54,198 bases of DNA from Bacteroidota bacterium (GTDB lineage: Bacteria > Bacteroidota > Bacteroidia > Chitinophagales > Chitinophagaceae): NCBI GenBank assembly GCA_018267615.1, contig JAFDYD010000008.1, positions 58,800-112,997 of the forward strand. The letters run 5' to 3'. A model generated the notes under the pieces. That model saw nothing but the letters and a program-made list of their open reading frames with translations, was not told the DNA's origin and searched no databases. Shown here piece by piece: positions 26,810-35,151 of this stretch; the first letter of the stretch is position 1; every line of letters begins with the position of its first letter. A program made the translations under genes and the position numbers.

Positions 26810-26877
26810 GGTTGTGTGGCTGAGTGGTCAGGCAGAGGCGAAAGCCTTTTAGGATGGTTCGATTCCATCTGCAACTG
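26810..26877 (+). ncRNA. tRNA-like RNA lacking an anticodon loop
   Basis: The 68-nt sequence folds as a tRNA except at the anticodon. Acceptor stem 26810-26816 pairs with 26870-26876 (four Watson-Crick and three G-U pairs), TG stands at positions 8-9, the D arm is GCT/GGC with AGTGGTCA between, and the T arm is perfect (GATGG, TTCGATT, CCATC at 26853-26869). The anticodon arm GAGGC/GCCTT is closed by a GAAA tetraloop, so there is no anticodon. The D arm and anticodon stem (AGTGGTCAGGCAGAGG) resemble bacterial tRNA-Cys as I remember it. CCA is not encoded. It may be a degenerate tRNA or a pseudo-tRNA with its own role. A terminator follows at 26915. Confidence 0.65.
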
Positions 26878-26914
26878 CTGGTAGTTGTTCAATAGTAAAC
26901 AGTCGTTAGAGACG

Positions 26915-26940
26915 GGCGGTGTTTCCACACTGCCTTTTTT
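26915..26940 (+). terminator. Intrinsic terminator after the tRNA-like RNA
   Basis: GGCGGTGT and ACACTGCC form an 8-bp stem (one G-U pair) with a TTCC loop, followed by six T residues. It would end transcripts coming from the desaturase gene and the tRNA-like sequence. Confidence 0.85.
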
Positions 26941-27053
26941 CTTTGTTAAGGTATTTCACGCAAAAATCATCAACCCTTTAAACAACGCAATGAACGCGAC
27001 AATTTTCAACGTAAATTATTATCGATGAATTCTTAGAGGGCAGGTTTAAGAGC

Positions 27054-27082
27054 AAACCCCGGATGGTTTACCGGGGTTTTTT
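27054..27082 (+). terminator. Second terminator hairpin between desaturase and pgi
   Basis: AAACCCCGG and CCGGGGTTT form a perfect 9-bp stem with an 8-nt loop and a T-rich tail on the plus strand. On the minus strand it follows the pgi stop and could end pgi transcripts as well. The 112 nt between the two terminators contain no gene that I can see. Confidence 0.8.
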
Positions 27083-27088
27083 AATTTT

Positions 27089-28720
27089 TTATGATCTTGC
27101 GTGTTTGTACCAATTGATAAGACCATTGGTGGATGAGTCATGTGATCGGATCTCATCATTCACTTCCAATTCAGGTAAAATTTTCCCTGCCAGTTGTTTC
27201 CCGAGTTCCACTCCCCACTGATCGAATGTATAGATGTTCCAGATAACACCCTGCACAAAAATCTTATGTTCATAAAACGCGATCAATTTACCCAGGCTTG
27301 TCGGTGTTATCTTTTTTATCATGAAAGAATTGGTTGGACGATTACCCGAAAAAGACTTATATGGTATCAACGACGGTGCTACTTTTTCTGTTAACAACTC
27401 TTCTTTGGTTTTTCCATTCATCAAAGCCTGCGTTTGTGCGAAGAAGTTCGATAATAATTTCGGATGATGGTCACCGATAGGATTGTGACTGATTGCCGGC
27501 GCAATAAAATCGCACGGGATGAGAATTGTCCCTTGGTGAATAAGCTGGTAGAATGCATGCTGGCCGTTGGTGCCTGGTTCACCCCAAACAACAGGACCTG
27601 TTGAATAATTGACCAGGTTGCCATTTCGATCAGCGCTTTTTCCATTACTCTCCATATTTCCCTGTTGGAAATATGCTGCGAATCGAAACATGTATTGATC
27701 GTAAGGTAATATCGCTTCCGTTTGGGCTCCGAAAAAATTCCGGTACCATATTCCCACAAGTGCCATTATCACCGGAATATTTTTTTCGAATGCTGTTTCG
27801 CGAAAATGCTTGTCGGCTTCATGAGCTCCTTTCAGAAGTGATTCGAAATTTTCATATCCAATCGTGAGCACGATGGACAAGCCGATTGCGCTCCACAACG
27901 AATACCTTCCTCCTACCCAATCCCAAAACACAAACATATTTGCCTTGTCAATGCCGAATTTAATTACATCTTTTTCATTGGTGGAGAGTGCAACAAAATG
28001 TTTTGCAATATGTGATTCGTCTTTCGCTGCATCAAGAAACCAACTGCGTGCTGTAAAAGCATTCGTCATCGTTTCCTGCGTCGTAAAAGTTTTTGATGCG
28101 ATTAGGAAAAGCGTTTCGTCTGGCGTAACCTTCTTCAGGGTTTCGGCAATATGAGTTCCATCCACATTGGAAACAAAATAAGCTTGTATCCCGTCAATCC
28201 AATAAGGTTTCAATGCCTCCGTAACCATCACAGGTCCGAGATCACTTCCGCCGATTCCTATATTGACGATATATTTTATTTTCTTTCCGGAAAAACCCTT
28301 CCATTCACCTGAATGAATTTTTTTACTGAATGCCTTCATCTGATCCAACACTTTTTTTACTTCCGGCATTACATCTTTGCCATCCGAATAAATCGGCGTT
28401 CCCGAAATATTTCTCAAAGCGACATGCAAAACGGAACGACCCTCCGTTTCATTGATCTTTTCGCCATTGAACATCGCTTCTATTGCATCCTTCACCTTGG
28501 TTTCGTCTGCCAGTTGCAATAAAAGAGACATGGTCTCCTCGCTGATAATATTTTTCGAATAATCAAAAATAATATCATCAGTTTGCAAGGAATATTTTTT
28601 GAACCGCTCTGCATCCATTTTAAACAAATCCTTCATCACTAAATTTTTTCCTTTCGTGTTGTAATAGTCCTGAAGTTGCTGCCATGCCTTTGTTTGAACT
28701 GGCGAAATTTTGGGAAACAT
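27089..28720 (-). CDS. pgi: Glucose-6-phosphate isomerase
   Basis: The 543-aa enzyme interconverts glucose 6-phosphate and fructose 6-phosphate. Both PGI signatures are visible: [18 protein letters not shown] with the phosphate-binding Ser, the active-site stretch [20 protein letters not shown] with catalytic Glu and His, and the C-terminal [12 protein letters not shown] containing the catalytic Lys. Length equals that of the large bacterial form (E. coli 549). It starts at the ATG at 28720 and stands alone, ending next to a strong hairpin. Confidence 0.97.
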   Translation of the reverse strand: MFPKISPVQTKAWQQLQDYYNTKGKNLVMKDLFKMDAERFKKYSLQTDDIIFDYSKNIISEETMSLLLQLADETKVKDAIEAMFNGEKINETEGRSVLHVALRNISGTPIYSDGKDVMPEVKKVLDQMKAFSKKIHSGEWKGFSGKKIKYIVNIGIGGSDLGPVMVTEALKPYWIDGIQAYFVSNVDGTHIAETLKKVTPDETLFLIASKTFTTQETMTNAFTARSWFLDAAKDESHIAKHFVALSTNEKDVIKFGIDKANMFVFWDWVGGRYSLWSAIGLSIVLTIGYENFESLLKGAHEADKHFRETAFEKNIPVIMALVGIWYRNFFGAQTEAILPYDQYMFRFAAYFQQGNMESNGKSADRNGNLVNYSTGPVVWGEPGTNGQHAFYQLIHQGTILIPCDFIAPAISHNPIGDHHPKLLSNFFAQTQALMNGKTKEELLTEKVAPSLIPYKSFSGNRPTNSFMIKKITPTSLGKLIAFYEHKIFVQGVIWNIYTFDQWGVELGKQLAGKILPELEVNDEIRSHDSSTNGLINWYKHARS

Positions 28721-28790
28721 ATAATTTTATTGAATCGTAAAAATAAGACAACGCATTCGAAGTATTGTCCGAAGCCTGATCAAAACTTTA

Positions 28791-29807
28791 TTACAAATGT
28801 TGGATAGCGCTGATCGCATCATGCATCATGTCATCCGAAATACCCAGGTGTGTAACGAATCTGACCTGCGTTGGCGAAATAGCAATTACTAGTATATTTC
28901 TTTGCTTAAATGCATCTGCGATTTCTTTCGCCGTGTATGATGAGTCCACTTCAAAAATGATTATATTGGTTTCAACCGGCATCATGCTTTTTACAAAATA
29001 TTTTTTTGTCAGCTCTGCAGCAAGTGCTTTTGCACGAGCGTGATCTGCTTCCAACAAAGGAACATGATGTTGCAGAGCGTATATGCCCGCTGCGGCCATA
29101 TAACCTGCCTGTCGCAATCCACCACCAAAAACTTTTCGTATCCGCCTCGCCTGCTTGATAAAATCTTTTTTACCAACGAGCATACTTCCTATCGGACAGC
29201 CAAGTCCCTTGTTCAGACAAAATGAAATGCTATCAAATAAACCACCATAGGAAGCGGGTAATTCATCTTTTGCAACCATCGCATTAAATATCCTGGCTCC
29301 ATCCAAATGAAAACTAAGATGATTGTCTGTACAGACTTTTTTTATTTTCACGATCTCTTCAAAATCATAACAACTTCCTCCGCCACGATTTGATGTATTC
29401 TCCAGGCAAACCAAAGATGTATGGGCTTTGTGAACGTCATCGGGATTTACAACGGCCGCAACCTGTTTCGCAGATATCTGTCCACGATCGCCTTCAATGG
29501 CTCGAACCTGTACGCCGGAATTGGCAGCAATTCCTCCTCCTTCATAAATATAAATATGCGCTTGCTTTTCGCAAATAAGTTCATCACCGGGACGCGTGTG
29601 GCACCTGATTGCAACCTGGTTGGACATTGTACCACTTACGCAATACAACGCCGCTTCCATCCCAAAAAGTTTTGCAGACATCTCCTCCAAGTGAGTCACC
29701 GTAGGATCTTCCTCAAAAACATCATCACCTACCTGCGCCGTCATCATTGCATGTAACATGCCGGGAACAGGAAGCGTAACCGTATCGGAACGAAAATCTA
29801 TAGGCAT
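28791..29807 (-). CDS. ltaE: Low-specificity L-threonine aldolase
   Basis: The 338-aa PLP enzyme cleaves threonine or allo-threonine to glycine and acetaldehyde. It shows FRSDTVTLP at the N-terminus, the substrate loop around DDVFEEDPTV, LHLDGARIFNA with the Asp that binds the pyridine nitrogen (FHLDGAR), and the PLP Lys in SFCLNKGLGCPIGSM. I chose the ATG at 29807 (MPIDFRSD). It lies downstream of the radical SAM gene on the same strand, about 200 nt apart, with a small perfect hairpin in the spacer. Confidence 0.95.
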   Translation of the reverse strand: MPIDFRSDTVTLPVPGMLHAMMTAQVGDDVFEEDPTVTHLEEMSAKLFGMEAALYCVSGTMSNQVAIRCHTRPGDELICEKQAHIYIYEGGGIAANSGVQVRAIEGDRGQISAKQVAAVVNPDDVHKAHTSLVCLENTSNRGGGSCYDFEEIVKIKKVCTDNHLSFHLDGARIFNAMVAKDELPASYGGLFDSISFCLNKGLGCPIGSMLVGKKDFIKQARRIRKVFGGGLRQAGYMAAAGIYALQHHVPLLEADHARAKALAAELTKKYFVKSMMPVETNIIIFEVDSSYTAKEIADAFKQRNILVIAISPTQVRFVTHLGISDDMMHDAISAIQHL

Positions 29808-29897
29808 AAACAACTGTTGATTTTAGCACCGTGCAAAATAATTATTTATCGGGGAAGTAAACACATCTTTGAGAAAAAGGTAGCGGGTGGAGGGTGT

Positions 29898-29914
29898 AAG
29901 GTATATCATACCTT
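29898..29914. promoter_or_regulatory. Small perfect palindrome upstream of ltaE
   Basis: AAGGTAT and ATACCTT are separated by 3 nt, about 90 nt ahead of the ltaE start. It could be an operator half-site pair. The rest of the spacer 29808-30011 shows no gene. Confidence 0.35.
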
Positions 29915-30011
29915 ATTTCAACTTACGGTTTTTATCTTTCACTCTGAGCAAAATTATCAATTAACACTTTGCCATACCATTAACCTCAGAACTTCCACCT
30001 TTCAGAAAAAA

Positions 30012-30905
30012 TCAAATCGCGAGGATCTTGTTTCTTATCTCATGCTTTTTGCAGAGACGATCTGCTCTTTCCTTCAAATCTTGTTGATACTTCTTTGCTG
30101 CAAAATAACCGTCACCATACAACTGGTCATATTTTGTGATCAATGACCGGTCATATCGCTCGAGGAATTTATAATAAAGCGTTTTACTATCTGCTGAAGA
30201 AGTTCCAAATAGCGTGAGTCCACCGATTAAAATGTATTCGGCACCATGCGCTTTTGCGGCGATAATTATCTTTTCCATTTCTGCATCACTATCGCTAATA
30301 AATGGTAATAGCGGAATGGCATTTACACCGGTGAGAAATCCTTCTTTTTTTAATTCGAAAAGTAGTTGCAATCGTTCCGAAGGTTTTGCTGCCCCGGGTT
30401 CCAGTATGTCTGTAATCTTTTCATCGAGTGACGAAATAGAAACCGATAATATTGTTCCACGCTTTAGCGTGTCTTTTAAATCACTTGGTAGAATTGCTGT
30501 CGCGTCAATTTTTTTTAAGATATCGATGTCTCTTTTTATCAATAATTTTTTTGTACTAATAAAAACCGGGAACCTGTATTTTAAAAGCAACTTTAAGAAG
30601 CCTCTTGTTAATTCGTATTTTTCTTCCTGGTGCATATATGCATCGGTTGCTGATCCGACAACTACAACTCCATATTGATTCTTTGACGCTTTGTTGCGCA
30701 ACTGTTTTTCTAAAATTTCCAGCGCATTTGCTTTTATAGCCAAATGCTCCGACATATTCTCTCCATATTTGCTTCCCCGGATATAACAATAAAGACAATT
30801 GCAACTGCATCCCTCGTATGGATTAACGGAATACTCAGTTAGAAACCATTCGTCACGTTTTTTTTGCTTGTTTAAAACAGAAGTAACCTGCTTTTGCTGC
30901 AGCAT
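30012..30905 (-). CDS. Radical SAM protein, SPL-like family
   Basis: The 297-aa protein has the Cys-x3-Cys-x2-Cys cluster in NPYEGCSCNCLYCYIRG, which binds the 4Fe-4S cluster that cleaves S-adenosylmethionine. It continues with a partial TIM barrel (VVVGSATDAYMHQEEKYELTRG, PVFISTKKLLIKRDID, LSVSISSLDEKIT, PLLPFISDSDAEMEKII). The pattern is that of the group annotated as spore-photoproduct-lyase-like proteins in non-spore-formers, whose function is not settled. The upstream spacer holds copy 1 of a duplicated 200-bp element, about 110 nt ahead of the start codon. Confidence 0.9.
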   Translation of the reverse strand: MLQQKQVTSVLNKQKKRDEWFLTEYSVNPYEGCSCNCLYCYIRGSKYGENMSEHLAIKANALEILEKQLRNKASKNQYGVVVVGSATDAYMHQEEKYELTRGFLKLLLKYRFPVFISTKKLLIKRDIDILKKIDATAILPSDLKDTLKRGTILSVSISSLDEKITDILEPGAAKPSERLQLLFELKKEGFLTGVNAIPLLPFISDSDAEMEKIIIAAKAHGAEYILIGGLTLFGTSSADSKTLYYKFLERYDRSLITKYDQLYGDGYFAAKKYQQDLKERADRLCKKHEIRNKILAI

Positions 30906-31015
30906 GTGGTATTGAATAGACCATAAATATAAATACAGGCCCCAACTTTAACGTAGAAAACAATTGTATAAAAGGAAAGGAATCGAAAGAAAGGGAGGAA
31001 CAGGAATAAAAGTAG

Positions 31016-31212
31016 AAAGCACCAAGTTTGCATTTTATACCCGTTCAATTGCTTGAACCAATATACCTGCTCACCCGATGCTTTCGTTGAGATACTTTGT
31101 CTTTTGAGGGATTTCTGTTTCTCAATTGTATACTGAAGATAGATTTTTCCATATCCTATTTCCAAATTTTTTAATGATTTGTTATGCACTGCTTATGCAC
31201 CTAATTATGCAC
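31016..31212. repeat. Duplicated 200-bp element, copy 1
   Basis: This block aligns end to end with 31741-31940 in the same orientation. Shared segments are AAAGCACCAAGTTT, TTCAATTGCTTGAA, CCCGATGCTTTCGTTGAG, TCTCAATTGTA, CTATTTCCAAATTTTT and a run of TGCAC sites. TATAC-N5-CAATTG at 31036-31051 can pair with CAATTGTATA at 31123-31132. It lies 110 nt upstream of csbD on one strand and 110 nt upstream of the radical SAM gene on the other. A minus-strand open frame of 105 codons overlaps it but is not kept in copy 2, so I take the element as non-coding. Confidence 0.8.
31182..31212 (+). promoter_or_regulatory. Array of three TTATGCAC sites
   Basis: TTATGCAC occurs at 31182-31189, 31193-31200 and 31205-31212, spaced 11 and 12 nt, about one helical turn. 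The third continues as TTATGCACA, which fits the loose DnaA-box pattern TTATNCACA. A protein binding side by side on one helix face is the natural reading. Confidence 0.55.
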
Positions 31213-31323
31213 ACCGGTAACGAAGAGAAAAATGTTAAAGATTTTTTTTTGGGATTTGATTGTGTCGTGGTGGTATAATAATTGAAATTTTACCAGCATT
31301 GATAACCATTTAAATTAAATTTT

Positions 31324-31545
31324 ATGGACAAGTTAGAATTAAAAGGCAGTTGGAATGTATTGAAGGGAAAATTAAAACAATCCTATGCCAATCTCACCGA
31401 TGACGATTTGCGCTATGAGGAAGGAAAGGAAGATGAATTATTGGGAAGATTACAGAAGAAAACAGGGCAAACAAAAGATCAGTTAACAAAGTGGATCAAG
31501 TCGAATACAAACTCCCCAAGAGCAAATCGGGATTTTGGTGAATAA
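31324..31545 (+). CDS. CsbD-like stress protein
   Basis: The 73-aa protein has the CsbD pattern: start with [25 protein letters not shown], an acidic turn [27 protein letters not shown], and a polar tail. CsbD proteins are small, soluble and induced by general stress; their mechanism is unknown. It has its own terminator. The gene is bracketed by the two copies of the 200-bp element. A TATAAT-like stretch at 31274-31279 lies upstream, but I see no full Bacteroidetes promoter. Confidence 0.9.
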   Translation: MDKLELKGSWNVLKGKLKQSYANLTDDDLRYEEGKEDELLGRLQKKTGQTKDQLTKWIKSNTNSPRANRDFGE

Positions 31546-31563
31546 TGATTGATGATCATTAAT

Positions 31564-31593
31564 AGCCCGGGATTTTATTCCGGGCTTTTTTTT
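31564..31593 (+). terminator. Intrinsic terminator after csbD
   Basis: AGCCCGG and CCGGGCT form a perfect 7-bp stem with a 9-nt A/T-rich loop, followed by eight T residues. Confidence 0.9.
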
Positions 31594-31740
31594 GCTGATA
31601 CTGGGAATTTTTCTCTACAAACGAAGTTTAAGTAAGAGTGGAGAACAGAGCGGGAGCGTCTAAACCTCCGCCCTGTTTCTTCACTCTTTTTTGCAAGAAG
31701 TACTTTTTAACTTCCCTACTCACAAACAATAAAAATAAAA

Positions 31741-31940
31741 AAAGCACCAAGTTTTGTTTTATATATCTTTTCAATTGCTTGAAGCGATACACTTACCAAC
31801 CCGATGCTTTCGTTGAGCTGCTTCCATCACAATGAAGGATATCCGCGTCTCAATTGTACACCTAAGATATATTTAACATAAACCTATTTCCAAATTTTTC
31901 GCGTGTTTGTTGTGCACGGACTTTGCACGAGATTATGCAC
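31741..31940. repeat. Duplicated 200-bp element, copy 2
   Basis: This is the second copy of the element at 31016-31212, about 725 bp away, in the same orientation. Here ATATATCTT at 31761-31769 can pair with AAGATATAT at 31864-31872, and CAATTG at 31772-31777 with CAATTG at 31851-31856; the corresponding helix of copy 1 uses different bases. On the minus strand the block ends in a long T run. Open reading frames are broken. It lies ahead of prfB, as copy 1 lies ahead of csbD. Confidence 0.8.
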
Positions 31941-31961
31941 AGGAAAAAGTGGGTTATGCAC
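31910..31961 (+). promoter_or_regulatory. Array of four TTATGCAC-like sites ahead of prfB
   Basis: TTGTGCAC at 31910, CTTTGCAC at 31921, TTATGCAC at 31933 and TTATGCAC at 31954 follow each other at 11, 12 and 21 nt, again multiples of a helical turn. The last two continue as TTATGCACA. Confidence 0.55.
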
Positions 31962-31965
31962 AGAG

Positions 31966-32042
31966 ATGCGAAACGCCGAACGCAAGAGGCTCGCTGCATT
32001 CCGCGTTAAGCGTTCGGCGTTTAGCGTTAAGCGTTCTGCATT
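31966..32042. repeat. GCGTT-word inverted repeat ahead of prfB
   Basis: The left side holds AAACGCCGAACGC (31971-31983), the right side GCGTTCGGCGTTTAGC (32010-32025) plus extra words GCGTTAA and GCGTTCT. The family is the same as at 38671-38751. The right side has more words than the left, so pairing is only partial. Confidence 0.7.
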
Positions 32043-32067
32043 GTCAAAAATTCTTAACTTCGCGGCA

Positions 32068-33163
32068 ATGACACAAGAAAAATTGATTGATATGAGGTCC
32101 CGCATTGCCGGACTGAGGAGGTTTCTTTGACGTCGAGAACCGCCAGCACAAAATCAACGAAGAAAAACAACTGACGTTAAGTCCCGGCTTCTGGGACGAT
32201 AATATCCGGGCAACTGAAATCCTGAAGAACATAAAGTTGAACGAATACTGGGTGAAGCTGTTTGAAACGGTTCAGACAGCAGTGGAGGATTTTGCCGTTT
32301 TGATGGATTTTTGGAAATCAGGTGAAGCTACCGAGGAAGAAACAAAGGACGCGTACAAAAAAGCGTTGGATCTGCTCGACGAAGCTGAATTCAAAAGTAC
32401 ATTGAACCAACCCGAAGACGAACTGCCGGCCGTTTTACAAATCAACTCAGGCGCCGGTGGTACCGAAAGCCAGGATTGGGCAGAAATGCTGATGCGTATG
32501 TATCGTATGTATGGAGAAAAACAAGGATGGTCAGTCTCCGAACTCGATCTGCAAGATGGAGAAGGCGCAGGCATTAAAAGTGCAACGCTCCAATTTGACG
32601 GTCCATTTGCTTACGGATTTTTGAAGGCAGAAAGTGGTGTGCATCGGCTTGTGCGCATTTCACCATTTGATAGTAATGCCAGGCGACACACTTCTTTCGC
32701 CAGCGTATATGTATATCCGTTAATTGACGATACGATAGAGATCCAGGTCAATCCTGCCGATCTCGAGTGGGCTTTTTTCCGAAGTGGTGGAGCAGGCGGA
32801 CAAAATGTAAACAAAGTAGAAACTGCCGTGCGTCTCACACATAAGCCAAGCGGTATCATCGTCGAATGCCAGCAGGCAAGAACGCAAGGTGAGAACCGAG
32901 AAAAAGCGATGGCGATGTTAAAAAGCCGGCTCTACGAAGAAGAAATGCGTAAACGGGAAGCAATTAAAAATGCGAACAACGCCAGCAAGAAAAAAATCGA
33001 ATGGGGATCGCAAATAAGATCCTACGTTTTTCACCCATATAAGATGATCAAAGATCATCGAACAGACTACGAAGTAGGAAATGTGCAGCCTGTTATGGAT
33101 GGAGAATTGGACGGATTTATCAAGGCATATCTCATGATGGAAAAGGAAACCGAAGCGCGGTAG
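32068..33163 (+). CDS. prfB: Peptide chain release factor 2 (programmed +1 frameshift)
   Basis: RF2 releases finished peptides at UGA and UAA codons. The gene begins at ATG 32068 ([20 protein letters not shown]), meets an in-frame TGA at 32128-32130, and continues in the +1 frame from GAC at 32129 ([14 protein letters not shown]) to 33163, giving about 364 aa. The long second part has the acidic domain 1, the PSG-type recognition region around [19 protein letters not shown], and the GGQ catalytic loop in [19 protein letters not shown]. It is a functional gene, not a pseudogene, because the shift site is canonical. No strong promoter was found; TAACTTCG at 32055-32062 is a possible -7 element. 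Confidence 0.95.
32116..32131 (+). promoter_or_regulatory. prfB programmed frameshift site
   Basis: An internal Shine-Dalgarno AGGAGG (32116-32121) is followed after 3 nt by CTTTGAC (32125-32131). Slippage of the CUU-reading tRNA to UUU at the poorly recognised UGA lets low RF2 levels raise RF2 synthesis. The spacing equals the classical site. Confidence 0.95.
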
Positions 33164-33312
33164 TTATTGTCTTCTTACAAGTGTGAGTAGTGAAATATCA
33201 GGGCCCAATCTTCCGCTTTTAACTCCCACTTATCATGATTCGGTTCACTAAACTGTTTTCTCTGTAACATCGGCTTGCGATCATCGTTGTACGATTAAAT
33301 CGCATCGGCTGT

Positions 33313-35151
33313 ATGAATAAAATACTTTGCGTATTTGCCATGATACTGGCAACGTCTAATCTGATTTCGCAAACCATTCCATTCACAAACGGAATTGTTA
33401 CTGATTTAAAAACGGGTGAACCATTAGTAGGTGCAACCGTTAGTCTTTTCAATGGCGAACATTTTGATGGAATCACGACAAACAAAGAAGGTAAATTTAT
33501 TTTCTCCGGTGATAAGAAATATGATTCTCTCAAAATTTCGATGATAGGTTATCAATCCAAAGTTTTTTATTTGAAAGAGATCATCAACAAGAATCCCATC
33601 TCTGTAAAACTGGAACAAAACCCTGCCTTGCTTGCAGAAGTTTTAGTGAAGCCCCCGTTAGCAGTCGATATTGTCAAACAAGCGATTGCAAAAATTTCTT
33701 TTTTCCAACCTCAAAATAATATCGAGAACAAAGGTTTTTATAGGGAAATCATAAAAGACAAGGAACAATATTTTTCTGTTGCAGAAGCAATGCTTACTGC
33801 GCAATATTTCCCGTCAAAACAATCGTATAAATTAAAAATGGATCGTGGACGCAGTAAAGAAGATGTCGGTTATACGAGACTGTTTGAGGATTTTCATCCC
33901 GGTGGAGGTCCACAGGCCGCAGCAGAAAATAGTTTTATCATCAAACGTCCCGATTTTCTAAATCTGAAAAAGATCAACCTGTTCAATTATAAAATCGAAA
34001 AAATGATCAGGTCAGATGATCAGGAACTGTATTGTATTGCATTCGATCAAAAACCCGGTGTGAAGGAAGCTTTGGAAAAAGGAGAAATTTATATCGATGC
34101 GGACGATTACGCAATTGTAAAATATGAAGCAGCGAATAGTCCAGCGGGAACTCCCTATGTAAAAAACTTAACCGGCACCGATAAAATATTTGCAGAAATA
34201 TTGAATATAGATTTCAAAAGAAAAGGATGGACTAGAACGATTGATTTTACAAAATTAAATGGCAAATTACTGATGAGTCATGCGCGTGTTGAGTATAAAA
34301 TCGGTTATCAGCAACCCAAAAAAAATATTGACTTGGATCTTACCATCAATGTCGAATTGCTGATGACAGACCTCGAATCAAAATTTACCAAGGAAATTGC
34401 AAAGGAAGAAGAATGGAAACGAAAAAACCTGGCGATGAATCTTCCGTCTGCTTTTGATTCGGCATATTGGGGGAATAATAATATCATCTCCCCCACCGAA
34501 GAAATTAAACAAATCATTGCAACGATCTCAAAGAACAACCATGACACCATTTCGACAATAGCAATTGGTGGATGGCAATATATGAATCAAAATCTTTTCA
34601 TGACTTCCCTTCAACAGGACACAATTATTTTAATACCGCTGATGAAAAGTCTGTGGGAAGAAGATCAGACCGGCTCCATGATTTTTAAAAATATGGAAGG
34701 AGATTTTACCATTGAATCGAAAATCGACATCACAAAAATGTCAGATGGCAGTCAAATGCCCGATAAAGGATTTCAACAAGCAGGAATCATCGTTAGAAAT
34801 CCTGATGATAAAAAAGAAAACTACCTGATCCTTTCTATGGGAACAGGAGGCAATAGCAATCCGAAAATATTTTTCAAAAAAACAATTGATAATAAAACCC
34901 GGACGGTTGTTTCAAAAAAAGACAGCACGCGTGGTTGGTTGCGTATTGACAAGAAAGGAACAAAGATCGACGCGTTTTATAAGAATGATAAAAATGCTGA
35001 TTGGGAAAAAACCGGCGAATTGGAAATAGGCTGGCTAAAAGGCAAACTCCAATTGGGATTAATGGTTTTTGCGAATTTTTCAAGTGATGGTCCCAAGATG
35101 AAACCGGATATAAAAGCGGCCTTCTCCCAATTAAAAATTGATGTGATATGA
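33313..35151 (+). CDS. Exported CarboxypepD_reg-like protein with DUF1349-like C-terminus
   Basis: The 612-aa protein starts with a signal peptide (NKILCVFAMILATSNLIS), then a CarboxypepD_reg-like beta domain at about 25-100 (GIVTDLKTGEPLVGATVSLF ... SLKISMIGYQSKVF), as found on the periplasmic side of Bacteroidetes transporters. A central region of about 300 residues resembles the DUF5686-less stubs of such proteins but is not assignable. The last 190 residues look like a DUF1349/concanavalin-like sandwich (FTIESKIDI ... QQAGIIVRN ... NYLILSMGTGG ... LQLGLMVF). It overlaps the following hydrolase by 4 nt, so the two are coexpressed. Confidence 0.8.
   Translation: MNKILCVFAMILATSNLISQTIPFTNGIVTDLKTGEPLVGATVSLFNGEHFDGITTNKEGKFIFSGDKKYDSLKISMIGYQSKVFYLKEIINKNPISVKLEQNPALLAEVLVKPPLAVDIVKQAIAKISFFQPQNNIENKGFYREIIKDKEQYFSVAEAMLTAQYFPSKQSYKLKMDRGRSKEDVGYTRLFEDFHPGGGPQAAAENSFIIKRPDFLNLKKINLFNYKIEKMIRSDDQELYCIAFDQKPGVKEALEKGEIYIDADDYAIVKYEAANSPAGTPYVKNLTGTDKIFAEILNIDFKRKGWTRTIDFTKLNGKLLMSHARVEYKIGYQQPKKNIDLDLTINVELLMTDLESKFTKEIAKEEEWKRKNLAMNLPSAFDSAYWGNNNIISPTEEIKQIIATISKNNHDTISTIAIGGWQYMNQNLFMTSLQQDTIILIPLMKSLWEEDQTGSMIFKNMEGDFTIESKIDITKMSDGSQMPDKGFQQAGIIVRNPDDKKENYLILSMGTGGNSNPKIFFKKTIDNKTRTVVSKKDSTRGWLRIDKKGTKIDAFYKNDKNADWEKTGELEIGWLKGKLQLGLMVFANFSSDGPKMKPDIKAAFSQLKIDVI

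Noticed and set aside
26810..26877. Ordinary tRNA gene
   Set aside because: There is no seven-base anticodon loop and no U33; the alternative seven-base reading would open three G-C pairs and give a loop without the invariant U.
30872..31189. Minus-strand open frame of 105 codons with a hydrophobic middle ahead of the radical SAM gene
   Set aside because: It lies across copy 1 of the 200-bp element, whose second copy has stop codons in the matching frame. Composition is T-rich and the hydrophobic part comes from poly-pyrimidine sequence.
31741..31940. Signal recognition particle RNA on the minus strand because of a GGAAGCAGC-like stretch
   Set aside because: The matching region is absent from copy 1 and the surrounding SRP helix 8 bases cannot be formed.
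31182..31961. Chromosomal replication origin
   Set aside because: The boxes are TTATGCACA, not the usual TTATCCACA, there is no dnaA, dnaN or A/T-rich unwinding region of note, and each cluster is small. Kept as a possible protein-binding array only.
31903..32130. Open frame of 75 codons ending at the TGA ahead of prfB
   Set aside because: Its last 20 codons are the true N-terminus of RF2 before the frameshift; the part upstream of 32068 is translated repeat and TTATGCAC array.
32068..33163. prfB as a pseudogene with an in-frame stop
   Set aside because: The stop is preceded by AGGAGG and CTT and followed by C, the conserved programmed frameshift site.
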